Positions 7,591 to 14,042 of a stretch of 39,358 nucleotides of DNA are shown one piece after another. Each line of letters begins with the position of its first letter. The first letter of the stretch is position 1. The stretch comes from an uncultured Clostridium sp. (GTDB lineage: Bacteria > Bacillota_I > Bacilli_A > RF39 > UBA660). The stretch lies in NCBI GenBank assembly GCA_902493795.1, contig CABUQZ010000017.1:1-39358 (forward strand), written 5' to 3'. Both the position numbers and the translations under genes were made by a program. A model generated the notes under the pieces. That model ran no database searches. It was not told the origin of the DNA and was given only the letters and a program-made list of their open reading frames with translations.

Positions 7591-8022
7591 ATGAAAACAT
7601 TTATGCAAAAAAAAGAAAATATCGAAAGAAATTGGTATGTGATTGATGCTGAAGGTAAAACTTTAGGTCGTGTTGCAACTAAAGCTGCTCATGTATTACG
7701 TGGAAAACACAAAGTTACTTATACTCCATATGTTGATTGCGGAGATTATGTAATTATTGTAAATGCTGATAAGGTAGTTTTAACTGGAAATAAACTAGAA
7801 GATAAGAAATATTATAATCATAGTGGTTTCCCAGGAGGACTAAGAGAACGTAGTGCTAAAGAAATGATTGAAAAATATCCAGAAGAAATGGTTGAAAGAG
7901 CTGTTAAGGGAATGCTTCCTCATAACAGACTTGGAAGAGCTATGGGTAAGAAATTATTTGTTTATCGTGATGCAAATCATAAGCATGAAGCTCAAAAGCC
8001 TAAGGCTTTAGAAATTAATTAG
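7591..8022 (+). CDS. rplM: Large ribosomal subunit protein uL13
   Basis: 143 residues, normal length. Conserved stretches W-Y-V-I-D-A-E-G-K-T-L-G-R, L-R-G-K-H-K and the G-M-L-P-H-N-R-L-G-R motif are all present. The ATG at 7591 is chosen, with AAAGGA about 9 nt upstream; the GTG at 7573 overlaps that site. First gene of the rplM-rpsI operon. Confidence 0.97.
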   Translation: MKTFMQKKENIERNWYVIDAEGKTLGRVATKAAHVLRGKHKVTYTPYVDCGDYVIIVNADKVVLTGNKLEDKKYYNHSGFPGGLRERSAKEMIEKYPEEMVERAVKGMLPHNRLGRAMGKKLFVYRDANHKHEAQKPKALEIN

Positions 8023-8030
8023 GAGGAATT

Positions 8031-8450
8031 ATGGCTAAGAAACAAGAATGGACAGCAACTGGTAGAAGAAAAAGAAGTGTAGCAAGAGTTAGACTTGTTG
8101 GTGGTACTGGTAATATTACTGTTAATGGTGTTGATGTTAATGATTATATGCCTTATGCAACATTAGTAATGGATTTAAAACAACCTCTAGTTGCTACTGG
8201 AAATGAAAACAGATTTGATATTGATATCAATGTTAAAGGTGGCGGATTTTCTGGACAAACTGGAGCAATTCGTTTAGGTATTACTAGAGCACTTTTAGCA
8301 TTCGATGCTAATACTGACCAAACAAGAGAAGATAGTTATAGACATATTCTTAAAAATGCTGGATTTATTACAAGAGATCCAAGAGTTAAAGAACGTAAGA
8401 AATATGGTCTTAAGAAAGCAAGAAGAGCTCCACAATTCTCAAAGAGATAG
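8031..8450 (+). CDS. rpsI: Small ribosomal subunit protein uS9
   Basis: 139 residues. A-T-G-R-R-K-R-S-V-A-R-V near the start, G-G-G-F-S-G-Q in the middle and the basic C-terminus ending A-P-Q-F-S-K-R are diagnostic; the last Lys-Arg reaches the P-site tRNA. AGGAGG lies 7 nt upstream, and the gene is 8 nt behind rplM. It is the last host gene before the prophage. Confidence 0.97.
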   Translation: MAKKQEWTATGRRKRSVARVRLVGGTGNITVNGVDVNDYMPYATLVMDLKQPLVATGNENRFDIDINVKGGGFSGQTGAIRLGITRALLAFDANTDQTREDSYRHILKNAGFITRDPRVKERKKYGLKKARRAPQFSKR

Positions 8451-8466
8451 AATTATATTTTCTTTT

Positions 8467-8504
8467 AAACCTCTTAAACTTAGTGTTTATGGGGTTTTTC
8501 TTTT
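8467..8504 (+). terminator. Terminator of the rplM-rpsI operon
   Basis: AAACCTC (8467-8473) pairs with GGGGTTT (8491-8497) and TAAAC with GTTTA inside it, with a 5-nt loop; TTCTTTT follows. Confidence 0.75.
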
Positions 8505-8550
8505 GTTAAGATATTCGTTAAACACCGTTGAAATCGGTTCGTAGGCAACA

Positions 8551-8572
8551 AGTAGGCAACAGGTAGGCAACA
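8551..8572 (+). other. attL core (22-bp repeat)
   Basis: Identical over 22 bp to 39288-39309. The core is two copies of GTAGGCAACA separated by one G, with a leading A. A third copy lies just left at 8541-8550, so the left end holds three copies at 11-bp period and the right end two. The adjacent integrase gene and host genes on the outer side support the call. Confidence 0.85.
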
Positions 8573-8597
8573 CAAAAAAGAGTAAAATGTACTTCTT

Positions 8598-8626
8598 AAT
8601 CTCGTAAAATAAATACGAGATTTTTT
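8598..8626 (+). terminator. Rightward terminator inside the left prophage end
   Basis: AATCTCGTA pairs perfectly with TACGAGATT around a 7-nt loop, followed by further Ts. It would stop host transcription from rpsI running antisense into int. Confidence 0.75.
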
Positions 8627-8643
8627 GATATATAAAAAAGAAC

Positions 8644-9687
8644 TTATTCAAGGTAATTAACTGCCTCGATAAGTTCTTCAATATCTTTATGTGTATAAAC
8701 TTTATCAGTAATATCTTTACTTGCATGACCTAGTATTCTTTTGATACATAATTTATTAGCAGGTGTTCTATCCATCATTGTAGCAAAAGTATGTCTTGTA
8801 TCATGTGGTCTATGTTTTTTATCCATCTCTAATTGCTCAATAATCTTTTCAAATTTTTCATGATAGAAATTCCAATAAAGCATTTGTTTATATTCATGAT
8901 TGAAAATTAAGTATTCACTACCAACCTTGATAGCATCATCATACCATCTTTTAACAAGAGGTAATATTCTATTATGTAGAGGGATAACTCTATCTTTACC
9001 TGCTTCTGTTTTAGAACCACCTCGCATATATTTTTCTTCTAGGTGAACATTTTCTATCTTTATATCCAAAAGTTCGCCAACCCTCATTCCTGTATAAATA
9101 AGTATCAATATGCAGTCAATAAAGTCCATTCTAGCGACATTTTCCCAAAACTTGTCTATTTCCCACTGCTCGAATGGAATTCGCTCTAATTTGGTCGTTT
9201 TTTTGCCTATATCAATGTATTCAGAATATTTTCTTACATTCATATCATTTTTAATAGCATAATCATACATTTGATGCCATAATATTTTAAATGCCTTTTT
9301 TGCTGACCATTTTTCACCCATACCATCAACAATTGCTTGTAGGTGATTTATTTTAACATCAACAAAAGGTAAATCTTGTATATCTTTACAATAATTCCAG
9401 CACATATCATATACTTTTGTAGTCTTGTAGGCAATTTTTGGATATTTTTCATCTTGCCACTTAGCATGAAGTTCTGAAACTGTTATTTTTCTTACATCTA
9501 TGTCATAAGGATTTTCATTAAATAGTGCTAATTCTTGTAATGCTTTTGTTCTTGTTTCAAAGTATCCAACAATCTTTCTGATTTGAACACCATTTTCATC
9601 ATATCCTACTGTTTTTCTTACAATATATGGTTTTCTTCTATTCCCTGATAATTTTTGAATAGAACCATATCCGTTAGGTAATTTCAT
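8644..9687 (-). CDS. int: Phage integrase, tyrosine recombinase
   Basis: 347 residues. An N-terminal arm-binding domain (about 1-65) and core-binding domain (about 68-165) precede the catalytic domain with the full set R202 (T-G-M-R-V-G-E-L), K226, H295 and R298 (H-D-T-R-H-T-F-A), H321 (L-G-H-A-S) and nucleophile Y331. It should recombine the GTAGGCAACA-type core that lies about 70 bp downstream of its stop. GGAGGC lies about 8 nt before the ATG. Expression needs a leftward promoter in 9740-9800, where a TATAAT occurs on the minus strand (9759-9764) without a good -35. Confidence 0.95.
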   Translation of the reverse strand: MKLPNGYGSIQKLSGNRRKPYIVRKTVGYDENGVQIRKIVGYFETRTKALQELALFNENPYDIDVRKITVSELHAKWQDEKYPKIAYKTTKVYDMCWNYCKDIQDLPFVDVKINHLQAIVDGMGEKWSAKKAFKILWHQMYDYAIKNDMNVRKYSEYIDIGKKTTKLERIPFEQWEIDKFWENVARMDFIDCILILIYTGMRVGELLDIKIENVHLEEKYMRGGSKTEAGKDRVIPLHNRILPLVKRWYDDAIKVGSEYLIFNHEYKQMLYWNFYHEKFEKIIEQLEMDKKHRPHDTRHTFATMMDRTPANKLCIKRILGHASKDITDKVYTHKDIEELIEAVNYLE

Positions 9688-9709
9688 TTATCAAAAATGC
9701 CTCCTTTTC

Positions 9710-9738
9710 TTGTATTTTTCTAGTATTTTTGATATAAT
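9710..9738 (+). promoter_or_regulatory. Rightward extended -10 promoter upstream of the candidate antisense RNA
   Basis: TTGTAT, exactly 17 nt, then TATAAT with TGA immediately before it (extended -10). It points away from int and towards the 3' end of the repressor operon, where no plus-strand protein gene exists. The expected start is near 9745. Confidence 0.5.
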
Positions 9739-9771
9739 GAAATAGAAAAATCCATAACATTATATCTTATA

Positions 9772-9798
9772 TTTTGTTTTTAGTTTGTCTGACTAAAT
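9772..9798 (-). repeat. Left copy of a 27-bp inverted repeat
   Basis: Exact inverted copy of 11154-11180. It lies between int and the small membrane gene, while the right copy lies between cro and xis. Explanations are antisense RNA pairing, a shared protein-binding site, or recombination substrates. Confidence 0.9.
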
Positions 9799-9813
9799 GT
9801 GATTTTTCATTTT

Positions 9814-9844
9814 GACTTACTGTTCAAGCAGTAGGTCTTTTTTT
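9814..9844 (+). terminator. Rightward intrinsic terminator of the candidate small RNA
   Basis: GACTTACTG pairs with CAGTAGGTC (one G-T) around a 6-nt loop, followed by seven Ts. On the minus strand the wobble becomes a mismatch and no T-run follows, so it acts rightward only. Confidence 0.7.
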
Positions 9845-10049
9845 ATGCCTGTTTTGATTTAACAATTTCAATAATTTTTGTAATACACCATTTAATAGGT
9901 ATGTAGAATAAATATTTAAAAATTAAATAATATGAATAAAAAAATACAAAATATAAAATGTTACAAATTAAATAATCGCTTACTTTCCAACTTGTAGTAA
10001 AATATTTTCCTTTTCCAATTTTATTAACAGTTCTAATTCTTGTACCCAT
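9843..10049 (-). CDS. Small membrane protein co-transcribed with the repressor
   Basis: 68 residues, not recognised. A basic N-terminus (R-I-R-T-V-N-K-I-G-K-G-K) is followed by a strongly hydrophobic, Tyr/Phe-rich stretch at about 25-55 and a Lys-containing end. It starts 4 nt after the repressor stop, so it is probably expressed in the lysogen. Genes in this position sometimes affect superinfection, but nothing in the sequence proves that here. Confidence 0.6.
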   Translation of the reverse strand: MGTRIRTVNKIGKGKYFTTSWKVSDYLICNILYFVFFYSYYLIFKYLFYIPIKWCITKIIEIVKSKQA

Positions 10050-10053
10050 AAAT

Positions 10054-10749
10054 TTATCTCAACTTTCTTCTTACTTCAACTGCTACACCAATAATTTTGA
10101 CTGGTTTGGTCATAATTTCATATTCATCAAAGTAGTAAGGCTCATATTCATTGTTTAACGGTTTTAAAATTATGCTTTTTTCTTGCTTTACAACTCTTTT
10201 AAAAGTAGCATCATCGCCATTAACCATAACAACACAATCATCACCTGAATTACAATCACTTTGCTGTCTTATTATAATAATATCACCTGTTTTATAATCA
10301 GGATACATACTATCACCATCAATTTTTAATGAAAAGTAATTGTTGCCATCTCTTAACATTGATGCAGGAATTTCTTCGTATCCAATTATATCTTCTATTG
10401 CTTCAATAGGAACACCAGCAGGAACTTTACCAAGTATTGGTATCTTTACAGTTTTGGTTGTTGTTTCGATGTATCGTGCATTATCAATTGTTATATTTGT
10501 TAAATCTTCTTTATTATCAGGAAACCATTCTCTATCCATATCTACATCGTATCCCATTAACCATGCTTCACTGACATCAAGTGCTTTTGCAATGATATAA
10601 AGTTTATCTTGTTTTGCTTTATATGTACCCTTTAAATAATTGCAAATTTGTGCTTTTGATATTTTAGTCTTATTTGCTAAGTCGATGGGTCGCATATTAT
10701 TGTAATCGAGTGCCTTTTTTAATCTGTTGGCAAAGGTATCCTCTAACAT
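10054..10749 (-). CDS. CI-like repressor with LexA/S24 self-cleavage domain
   Basis: 231 residues. The N-terminal helix-turn-helix (about 7-62, with D-L-A-N-K-T-K-I-S-K-A-Q-I) binds operators; the C-terminal S24 domain has the cleavage site A111-G112, catalytic S147 (D-G-D-S-M-Y-P) and K184 (A-T-F-K-R-V). It should hold the prophage silent until RecA-stimulated self-cleavage, so SOS induction is expected. The ATG at 10749 sits 8 nt from GAGGAGGT; a TTG three codons upstream is rejected. It is divergent from cro, with operator sites between. Confidence 0.93.
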   Translation of the reverse strand: MLEDTFANRLKKALDYNNMRPIDLANKTKISKAQICNYLKGTYKAKQDKLYIIAKALDVSEAWLMGYDVDMDREWFPDNKEDLTNITIDNARYIETTTKTVKIPILGKVPAGVPIEAIEDIIGYEEIPASMLRDGNNYFSLKIDGDSMYPDYKTGDIIIIRQQSDCNSGDDCVVMVNGDDATFKRVVKQEKSIILKPLNNEYEPYYFDEYEIMTKPVKIIGVAVEVRRKLR

Positions 10750-10772
10750 TGATATCAACCTCCTCTAATATT

Positions 10773-10801
10773 ATTATAAACAATAGTTAAGAAAAAAGCA
10801 A
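10773..10801 (-). promoter_or_regulatory. Leftward promoter of the repressor
   Basis: On the minus strand TTGCTT (10796-10801), 17-nt spacer, TATAAT (10773-10778). Operator O1 starts within the spacer, so the repressor could control its own synthesis. Confidence 0.6.
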
Positions 10802-10907
10802 CAAAACTTTAAATAAAAAATAAAAAAATTAAAAAAAACTTAACTAAAATTATTGACAGTTAAGAAAAAATATACTATACTTTATTTAGGTTAAGAAAAT
10901 ATTAACC
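10785..10907. promoter_or_regulatory. Four operator-like sites between cI and cro
   Basis: The element AGTTAAG-N5-CTTAACT recurs as O1 10785-10803 (left half perfect, right half poor), O2 10827-10845 (right half perfect, left 5 of 7), O3 10858-10876 (left half perfect, right 4 of 7) and O4 10889-10907 (GGTTAAG-N5-ATTAACC). O1 lies on the cI promoter; O3 spans the cro -35/-10 spacer; O4 lies near the cro start point. The layout matches a CI/Cro bistable switch. Confidence 0.7.
10853..10881 (+). promoter_or_regulatory. Rightward early promoter (cro)
   Basis: TTGACA, 17-nt spacer, TATACT, followed by the ribosome site AAAGGAGG before cro. Covered by O3 and flanked by O4. Confidence 0.85.
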
Positions 10908-10922
10908 CGAAAGGAGGATAGT

Positions 10923-11159
10923 ATGAACTTTGATTATTCCAAAATTAAAGGAAAAATAAGGGAGTTAGGTTTAACACAAAGTGAATATGCAAAGTATATT
11001 GGTATAACTGAACAAACATTGAATTTGAGATTTAAAAACAAAAGACCATTTACACAACCAGAAATGGCAATGACTATGCACTTATTTAATGAACCTATTG
11101 AAAATGTAAGAATATATTTTTTTACGCAAAAAGTTAAGGAAAACTTAACTAATATTTAG
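10923..11159 (+). CDS. Cro-like repressor
   Basis: 78 residues. A single helix-turn-helix domain: L-G-L-T-Q-S-E-Y-A-K-Y-I-G-I-T-E-Q-T-L-N-L-R-F is helix 2-turn-helix 3. It is first in the rightward early transcript with a strong AAAGGAGG site 7 nt upstream. Its role is expected to be counter-repression of cI, allowing lytic growth. The end of its coding region contains operator O5, and its stop codon lies within the 27-bp inverted repeat, so its 3' end is unusually dense in regulatory sequence. Confidence 0.85.
   Translation: MNFDYSKIKGKIRELGLTQSEYAKYIGITEQTLNLRFKNKRPFTQPEMAMTMHLFNEPIENVRIYFFTQKVKENLTNI
11132..11150. promoter_or_regulatory. Operator O5, perfect palindrome inside the end of cro
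   Basis: AGTTAAG-GAAAA-CTTAACT: both 7-bp arms perfect, the best operator in the set. It lies inside the cro coding region, about 250 bp downstream of the cro promoter. Confidence 0.65.
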
Positions 11160-11180
11160 TCAGACAAACTAAAAACAAAA
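11154..11180 (+). repeat. Right copy of the 27-bp inverted repeat (target of candidate antisense RNA)
   Basis: Spans the cro stop codon and the start of the xis leader. TTTAGT (11155-11160) and ACTAAA (11168-11173) can form a hairpin with loop CAGACAA, complementary to the loop of the candidate small RNA. Confidence 0.85.
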
Positions 11181-11205
11181 AACAAATTATAAGAAAGGAT
11201 TTTTT

Positions 11206-11394
11206 ATGAAAAAGATAACAATTAAACAAGCATCAGAATTGATGCATAAATCACCACAATTTATAAGAGTGGGATTACAAACAGGGAGGTTACCATTTGG
11301 TTCTGCAGTAAAGGTAAAAGAAAGATGGAATTACATTATTTATCCTGATATGTTTTATCAATATTTAGGAATTAAGGAGGTACAACATGACTAG
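11206..11394 (+). CDS. xis: Excisionase-like small winged-helix protein
   Basis: 62 residues. I-T-I-K-Q-A-S-E-L-M-H-K-S-P-Q-F-I-R-V-G-L-Q-T-G-R-L-P-F-G is a MerR/excisionase-like helix-turn-helix followed by a wing (W-N-Y-I-I-Y-P). Such proteins bend DNA at att sites or act as regulators. Position after cro in an early operon fits either. AAAGGA precedes the ATG by 8 nt. The excisionase call is by family resemblance only. Confidence 0.6.
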   Translation: MKKITIKQASELMHKSPQFIRVGLQTGRLPFGSAVKVKERWNYIIYPDMFYQYLGIKEVQHD

Positions 11395-11602
11395 AAGAAG
11401 ATTAAAACCATGGGTAAAACAATTTTTAGTTGGTTTAGGAATAGGTGTTGTAATTCTATTATTTATAGCAATTGGAAATTATTTTGATAAAGAAATGGAA
11501 GAACATATTGAAAGAGTTTCAAAAGAATGTGCTTCACAAGGATATGGTATAACTGCCAAATACACAAAAGAGGGGGATAAATACTATGTCTGCAAAAAGT
11601 AA
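11387..11602 (+). CDS. Small single-pass membrane protein
   Basis: 71 residues, unrecognised. Basic M-T-R-R-R-L-K-P-W start, one transmembrane helix at about 13-31, then a charged, probably external C-terminus with two Cys (Cys49 and Cys69) that could form a disulfide. GGAGG lies 5 nt upstream. It overlaps xis by 8 nt and the next gene by 17 nt. Confidence 0.65.
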   Translation: MTRRRLKPWVKQFLVGLGIGVVILLFIAIGNYFDKEMEEHIERVSKECASQGYGITAKYTKEGDKYYVCKK

Positions 11603-11840
11603 AAGTCAAATATCAGAGGTAATAGGTTTACTTAGAAAGCAAGGATATATAACTTCTTATGAAGCAATTGAAAAATTTGGTGCAACTAGATTATCAGGAA
11701 TAATATTTATTTTACGAGAAAGAGGTTTTGGAATAGAAACTGAAATGGTTCAAGGCAAAAATAGGTATGGTCATTCAACAAATTATGCCATCTATCGCCT
11801 TACAAAAGATTTAAAAGATGAGGATGGTGAAAATTTATGA
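11586..11840 (+). CDS. Helix-turn-helix (HTH_39-like) phage protein
   Basis: 84 residues. Q-I-S-E-V-I-G-L-L-R-K-Q-G-Y-I-T-S-Y-E-A-I-E-K-F-G-A-T-R-L-S-G is the typical winged-helix sequence of small phage proteins placed before replication genes; G-R-S/T-type end reads N-Y-A-I-Y-R-L. Probably DNA binding; target unknown. Confidence 0.7.
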   Translation: MSAKSKSQISEVIGLLRKQGYITSYEAIEKFGATRLSGIIFILRERGFGIETEMVQGKNRYGHSTNYAIYRLTKDLKDEDGENL

Positions 11841-11944
11841 TTTTTAAATTATTAGAATTATTTGGAACAATTATTTTAATTATGTTGGGGGTATTTATTA
11901 TAGCAATCTTGGGAAAAAAGATGTGGCAAGAGTTTAGAAAATGA
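11837..11944 (+). CDS. Tiny membrane peptide
   Basis: 35 residues. ATGA overlap with the previous gene. One hydrophobic helix (about 9-26) with a short basic tail K-K-M-W-Q-E-F-R-K. Such peptides recur in early phage operons. Called from coupling and composition only. Confidence 0.45.
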   Translation: MIFKLLELFGTIILIMLGVFIIAILGKKMWQEFRK

Positions 11945-11953
11945 GGTGATACT

Positions 11954-12757
11954 ATGGCAGAAAGAAGAATGTTTACAAAGAAAATCACCGATAGTGATGC
12001 ATTTATAGAATTATCAAGTTCAGCACAAGCATTATATTTTCACCTTAATCAAGGTGCAGATGATGATGGCTTTAATAATCAAATTCAAAATGCAATGTTT
12101 AAATCACATTCCACAATTGATGATTTAAAAGTATTAATGCTTAAAAATTTTATCATTAGATTTGATAGTGGAGTTATTGTTATAAAACATTGGAGGATGC
12201 ATAATACTCTAAGAAAAGATAGATATACACCTACGAATTTTCAAGAAGAATTAAAATGCTTAGGTATTAAAGATAATGGTTCTTACACTTTGTGTGATGA
12301 TGGTTGCCATTTGGTTGCCAAAAGGTTGCCACAGGATAGTATAGGTAAGATAAGTATAGATAAGGATAGTATAGATAAGGATAATATATCTACTGCATCT
12401 AATGATGCAAAAGCAATTGTTCCTATAAACGAAAATCAAAATAAATTTAATATGGAATTCGAAAAATTATGGGAAATATATCCAAATAAAAAAGGTAAAG
12501 CAAAGGCACTTACTAAATATATATTATCAAGAAAAAAAGGAACAACATACGAACAAGTCTATGATGGGATAAATAATTATATTGAATACATTAAAAAAAA
12601 TAAAATATCTTCGCAGTACATTAAGCATGGTGATACTTATTTTAACAATCAATGTTGGTTAGATGAATACAAAGATACAAAAGTTTCAAAGAACAATAAT
12701 GATGAACAATGGGATTTATTAAAAGGAGTTTATGATGGAACAATCAAAGTTAATTAG
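11954..12757 (+). CDS. Phage replisome organiser (replication initiator)
   Basis: 267 residues. The N-terminal winged-helix domain (about 1-110) has E-R-R-M-F-T-K-K-I-T-D-S-D-A-F and S-A-Q-A-L-Y-F-H-L-N-Q-G-A-D-D-D-G-F, the hallmark of phage replisome organisers. A repetitive linker (about 116-150) is encoded by two iteron arrays. The C-terminal part (about 165-250) resembles DnaD-like domains: F-E-K-L-W-E-I-Y-P-N-K-K-G-K and the Y-F-N-N-Q-C-W-L-D-E-Y end. It probably binds its own gene to open the origin and recruits the host helicase with the next gene product. GGTGAT precedes the ATG. Confidence 0.88.
   Translation: MAERRMFTKKITDSDAFIELSSSAQALYFHLNQGADDDGFNNQIQNAMFKSHSTIDDLKVLMLKNFIIRFDSGVIVIKHWRMHNTLRKDRYTPTNFQEELKCLGIKDNGSYTLCDDGCHLVAKRLPQDSIGKISIDKDSIDKDNISTASNDAKAIVPINENQNKFNMEFEKLWEIYPNKKGKAKALTKYILSRKKGTTYEQVYDGINNYIEYIKKNKISSQYIKHGDTYFNNQCWLDEYKDTKVSKNNNDEQWDLLKGVYDGTIKVN
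12302..12330 (+). repeat. Iteron array 1: three GGTTGCC at 11-bp period
   Basis: GGTTGCC at 12302, 12313 and 12324, each followed by A, inside the initiator gene. Same helical face spacing suggests protein binding. Part of the candidate replication origin. Confidence 0.6.
12338..12382 (+). repeat. Iteron array 2: three 15-bp direct repeats
   Basis: AGTATAG(G/A)TAAG units start at 12338, 12353 and 12368; the second and third are identical over 15 bp. They encode the repeated peptide S-I-x-K-x. Adjacent AT-rich sequence could be the unwinding region. Confidence 0.65.
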
Positions 12758-13154
12758 TTGTGTCATTGCTAAATTAAAAATAGCATATCCTTATTATTTC
12801 AATAAATTATCAAAAGAAGATTTTGTTGGAATGGTTACTATGTATCAAGAATATCTTGGCAATCTAAATCCAAATGCTTTAATGATGACTTTAAAAAAAA
12901 TAATAAAGAAAGAAGAATATATGCCATCTATACCGACAATTTTAAACACATACAGAAAAGAAGCCTGTTCGTATTTTGTTGAATTGATAAATAATACTGA
13001 TGCAGATGTAGAAGATAAAAAATATTTAGAAAGTATGGCAGAATGGTATTCATTGCAAGAAGATTATCCAAGCGATTTTTTAAAAAGAATTAATGAGTTG
13101 GAACAAATAAAATTAAAAAGTAATAAAAAGGAGGCTTTACCTTATGACAATTAA
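12735..13154 (+). CDS. G39P-like helicase loader
   Basis: 139 residues. Small, mostly helical protein with A-Y-P-Y-Y-F, a Y-Q-E-Y-L-G-N-L-N-P-N-A-L segment and E-Y-M-P-S-I-P-T-I-L near residue 72, the layout of SPP1 G39P-type proteins that load and then release a DnaB-type helicase. It overlaps the initiator by 23 nt. AAAGGAG favours the second of two in-frame ATGs. Confidence 0.65.
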   Translation: MEQSKLISCVIAKLKIAYPYYFNKLSKEDFVGMVTMYQEYLGNLNPNALMMTLKKIIKKEEYMPSIPTILNTYRKEACSYFVELINNTDADVEDKKYLESMAEWYSLQEDYPSDFLKRINELEQIKLKSNKKEALPYDN

Positions 13155-13569
13155 AGAATTATCACAATATCATAATGTTAAAATTGAAATTCAACAAATA
13201 AAAGATAACATTGAAGAAATTGAAACTACAATAATTGGTTCTTCTAAAATTACAGGTATGCCGATGGTGTCAAGTGGTAATAATAGCAATCCTACTGAAA
13301 GAATAGGAATAAAATTAGCAAAATTAAAAACAACATTAGAAAATAAAAAAGATAAGTTGCTTGATGAGGCAACTAAAATAGAAGAATTTCTAAATACTGT
13401 TGAAGATGGTGAAATTCGTATTATTATTAGAAAAAGATTTTTAGAGGGTAAAACATGGAAAGAAGTAAGCAAAGATATTATTGCTGATAGGTCAACCCCA
13501 TACTACAAATTAAAAAAATATTTAAAAGGGAGGTCTGCATCAGATGATAAAAATAAAAAGAGCAATTGA
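13144..13569 (+). CDS. RinA/ArpU-like phage transcriptional regulator
   Basis: 141 residues. A long N-terminal coiled coil (about 10-85) precedes a sigma-region-4-like helix-turn-helix (about 88-130): E-I-R-I-I-I-R-K-R-F-L-E-G-K-T-W-K-E-V followed by R-S-T-P-Y-Y-K-L-K-K-Y-L. Members of this group activate phage late or packaging genes. It is the best candidate in this window for the factor that reads the three TTCACA promoters. GGAGG is upstream. Confidence 0.65.
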   Translation: MTIKELSQYHNVKIEIQQIKDNIEEIETTIIGSSKITGMPMVSSGNNSNPTERIGIKLAKLKTTLENKKDKLLDEATKIEEFLNTVEDGEIRIIIRKRFLEGKTWKEVSKDIIADRSTPYYKLKKYLKGRSASDDKNKKSN

Positions 13570-13792
13570 TTTGTTTAGATTAGACAAATTTCAACTAATT
13601 AAAAAGATAAATACTCTTGAATTAGAAAACTCTGTTTTAGAACAAACAATAAAAGATGAATTATATAAAATATTTATGGATAAATTAAGAGAACCCCAAG
13701 AATTAGATAGAGTAAAAAAAGAAAATAAAAATTTGAGAAGTAAAGTCAAAACTCTAAAAGCATTGTTAAAGGGTGATACCTATGGAAAGTGA
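13544..13792 (+). CDS. Small coiled-coil protein
   Basis: 82 residues, unrecognised. Mostly charged helix with heptad-like Leu spacing (L-E-L-E-N-S-V-L-E and V-K-K-E-N-K-N-L-R-S-K-V). It overlaps the preceding regulator by 26 nt with GGGAGG upstream, so the two are coupled and may interact. Confidence 0.6.
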   Translation: MIKIKRAIDLFRLDKFQLIKKINTLELENSVLEQTIKDELYKIFMDKLREPQELDRVKKENKNLRSKVKTLKALLKGDTYGK

Positions 13793-14042
13793 GATTTTGA
13801 GTATTGAAACTGTTCAGAAATTAGCAAGATTAGAAAAAGTAGAAATTGAAAATAAGCAATATGAAAAAATAATATGTGATTTTGATAGAGAGGTAAATCG
13901 TTTATTTAATATTATTAAAGATGCTTATGAACACTTAGATAAAAAAACACTATGTTCCAAAGATGATAAAGATATTTTAAAAAGAATATTATCAAAAGGT
14001 TTAAGCAATGAGGTTGATAATGTCGAAAGTATATCAAGATAA
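13782..14042 (+). CDS. Small helical protein of unknown function
   Basis: 86 residues, unrecognised, acidic/basic helices with two Cys (C30, C53 region). Start placed at the ATG behind GGGTGAT; overlaps both neighbours, typical of a compact phage early operon. Confidence 0.55.
   Translation: MESEILSIETVQKLARLEKVEIENKQYEKIICDFDREVNRLFNIIKDAYEHLDKKTLCSKDDKDILKRILSKGLSNEVDNVESISR

Larger units (their letters stand above)
9745..9844 (+). ncRNA. Candidate ~100-nt antisense small RNA of the lysogeny module
   Basis: An extended -10 promoter (9710-9738) and an intrinsic terminator (9814-9844) frame about 100 nt without an open frame. Bases 9772-9798 are the exact reverse complement of 11154-11180, which spans the cro stop codon and the xis leader. 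Within it TTTAGT (9779-9784) and ACTAAA (9792-9797) can pair, exposing loop TTGTCTG; the target folds the same way with loop CAGACAA. This is the arrangement of kissing-loop antisense regulators. Likely effect is lower xis expression in the lysogen. Not tested. Confidence 0.45.

Noticed and set aside
8487..8726. 79-codon minus-strand frame overlapping the end of int
   Set aside because: It covers att repeats and two terminators, has no ribosome site and lies in another frame of the integrase.
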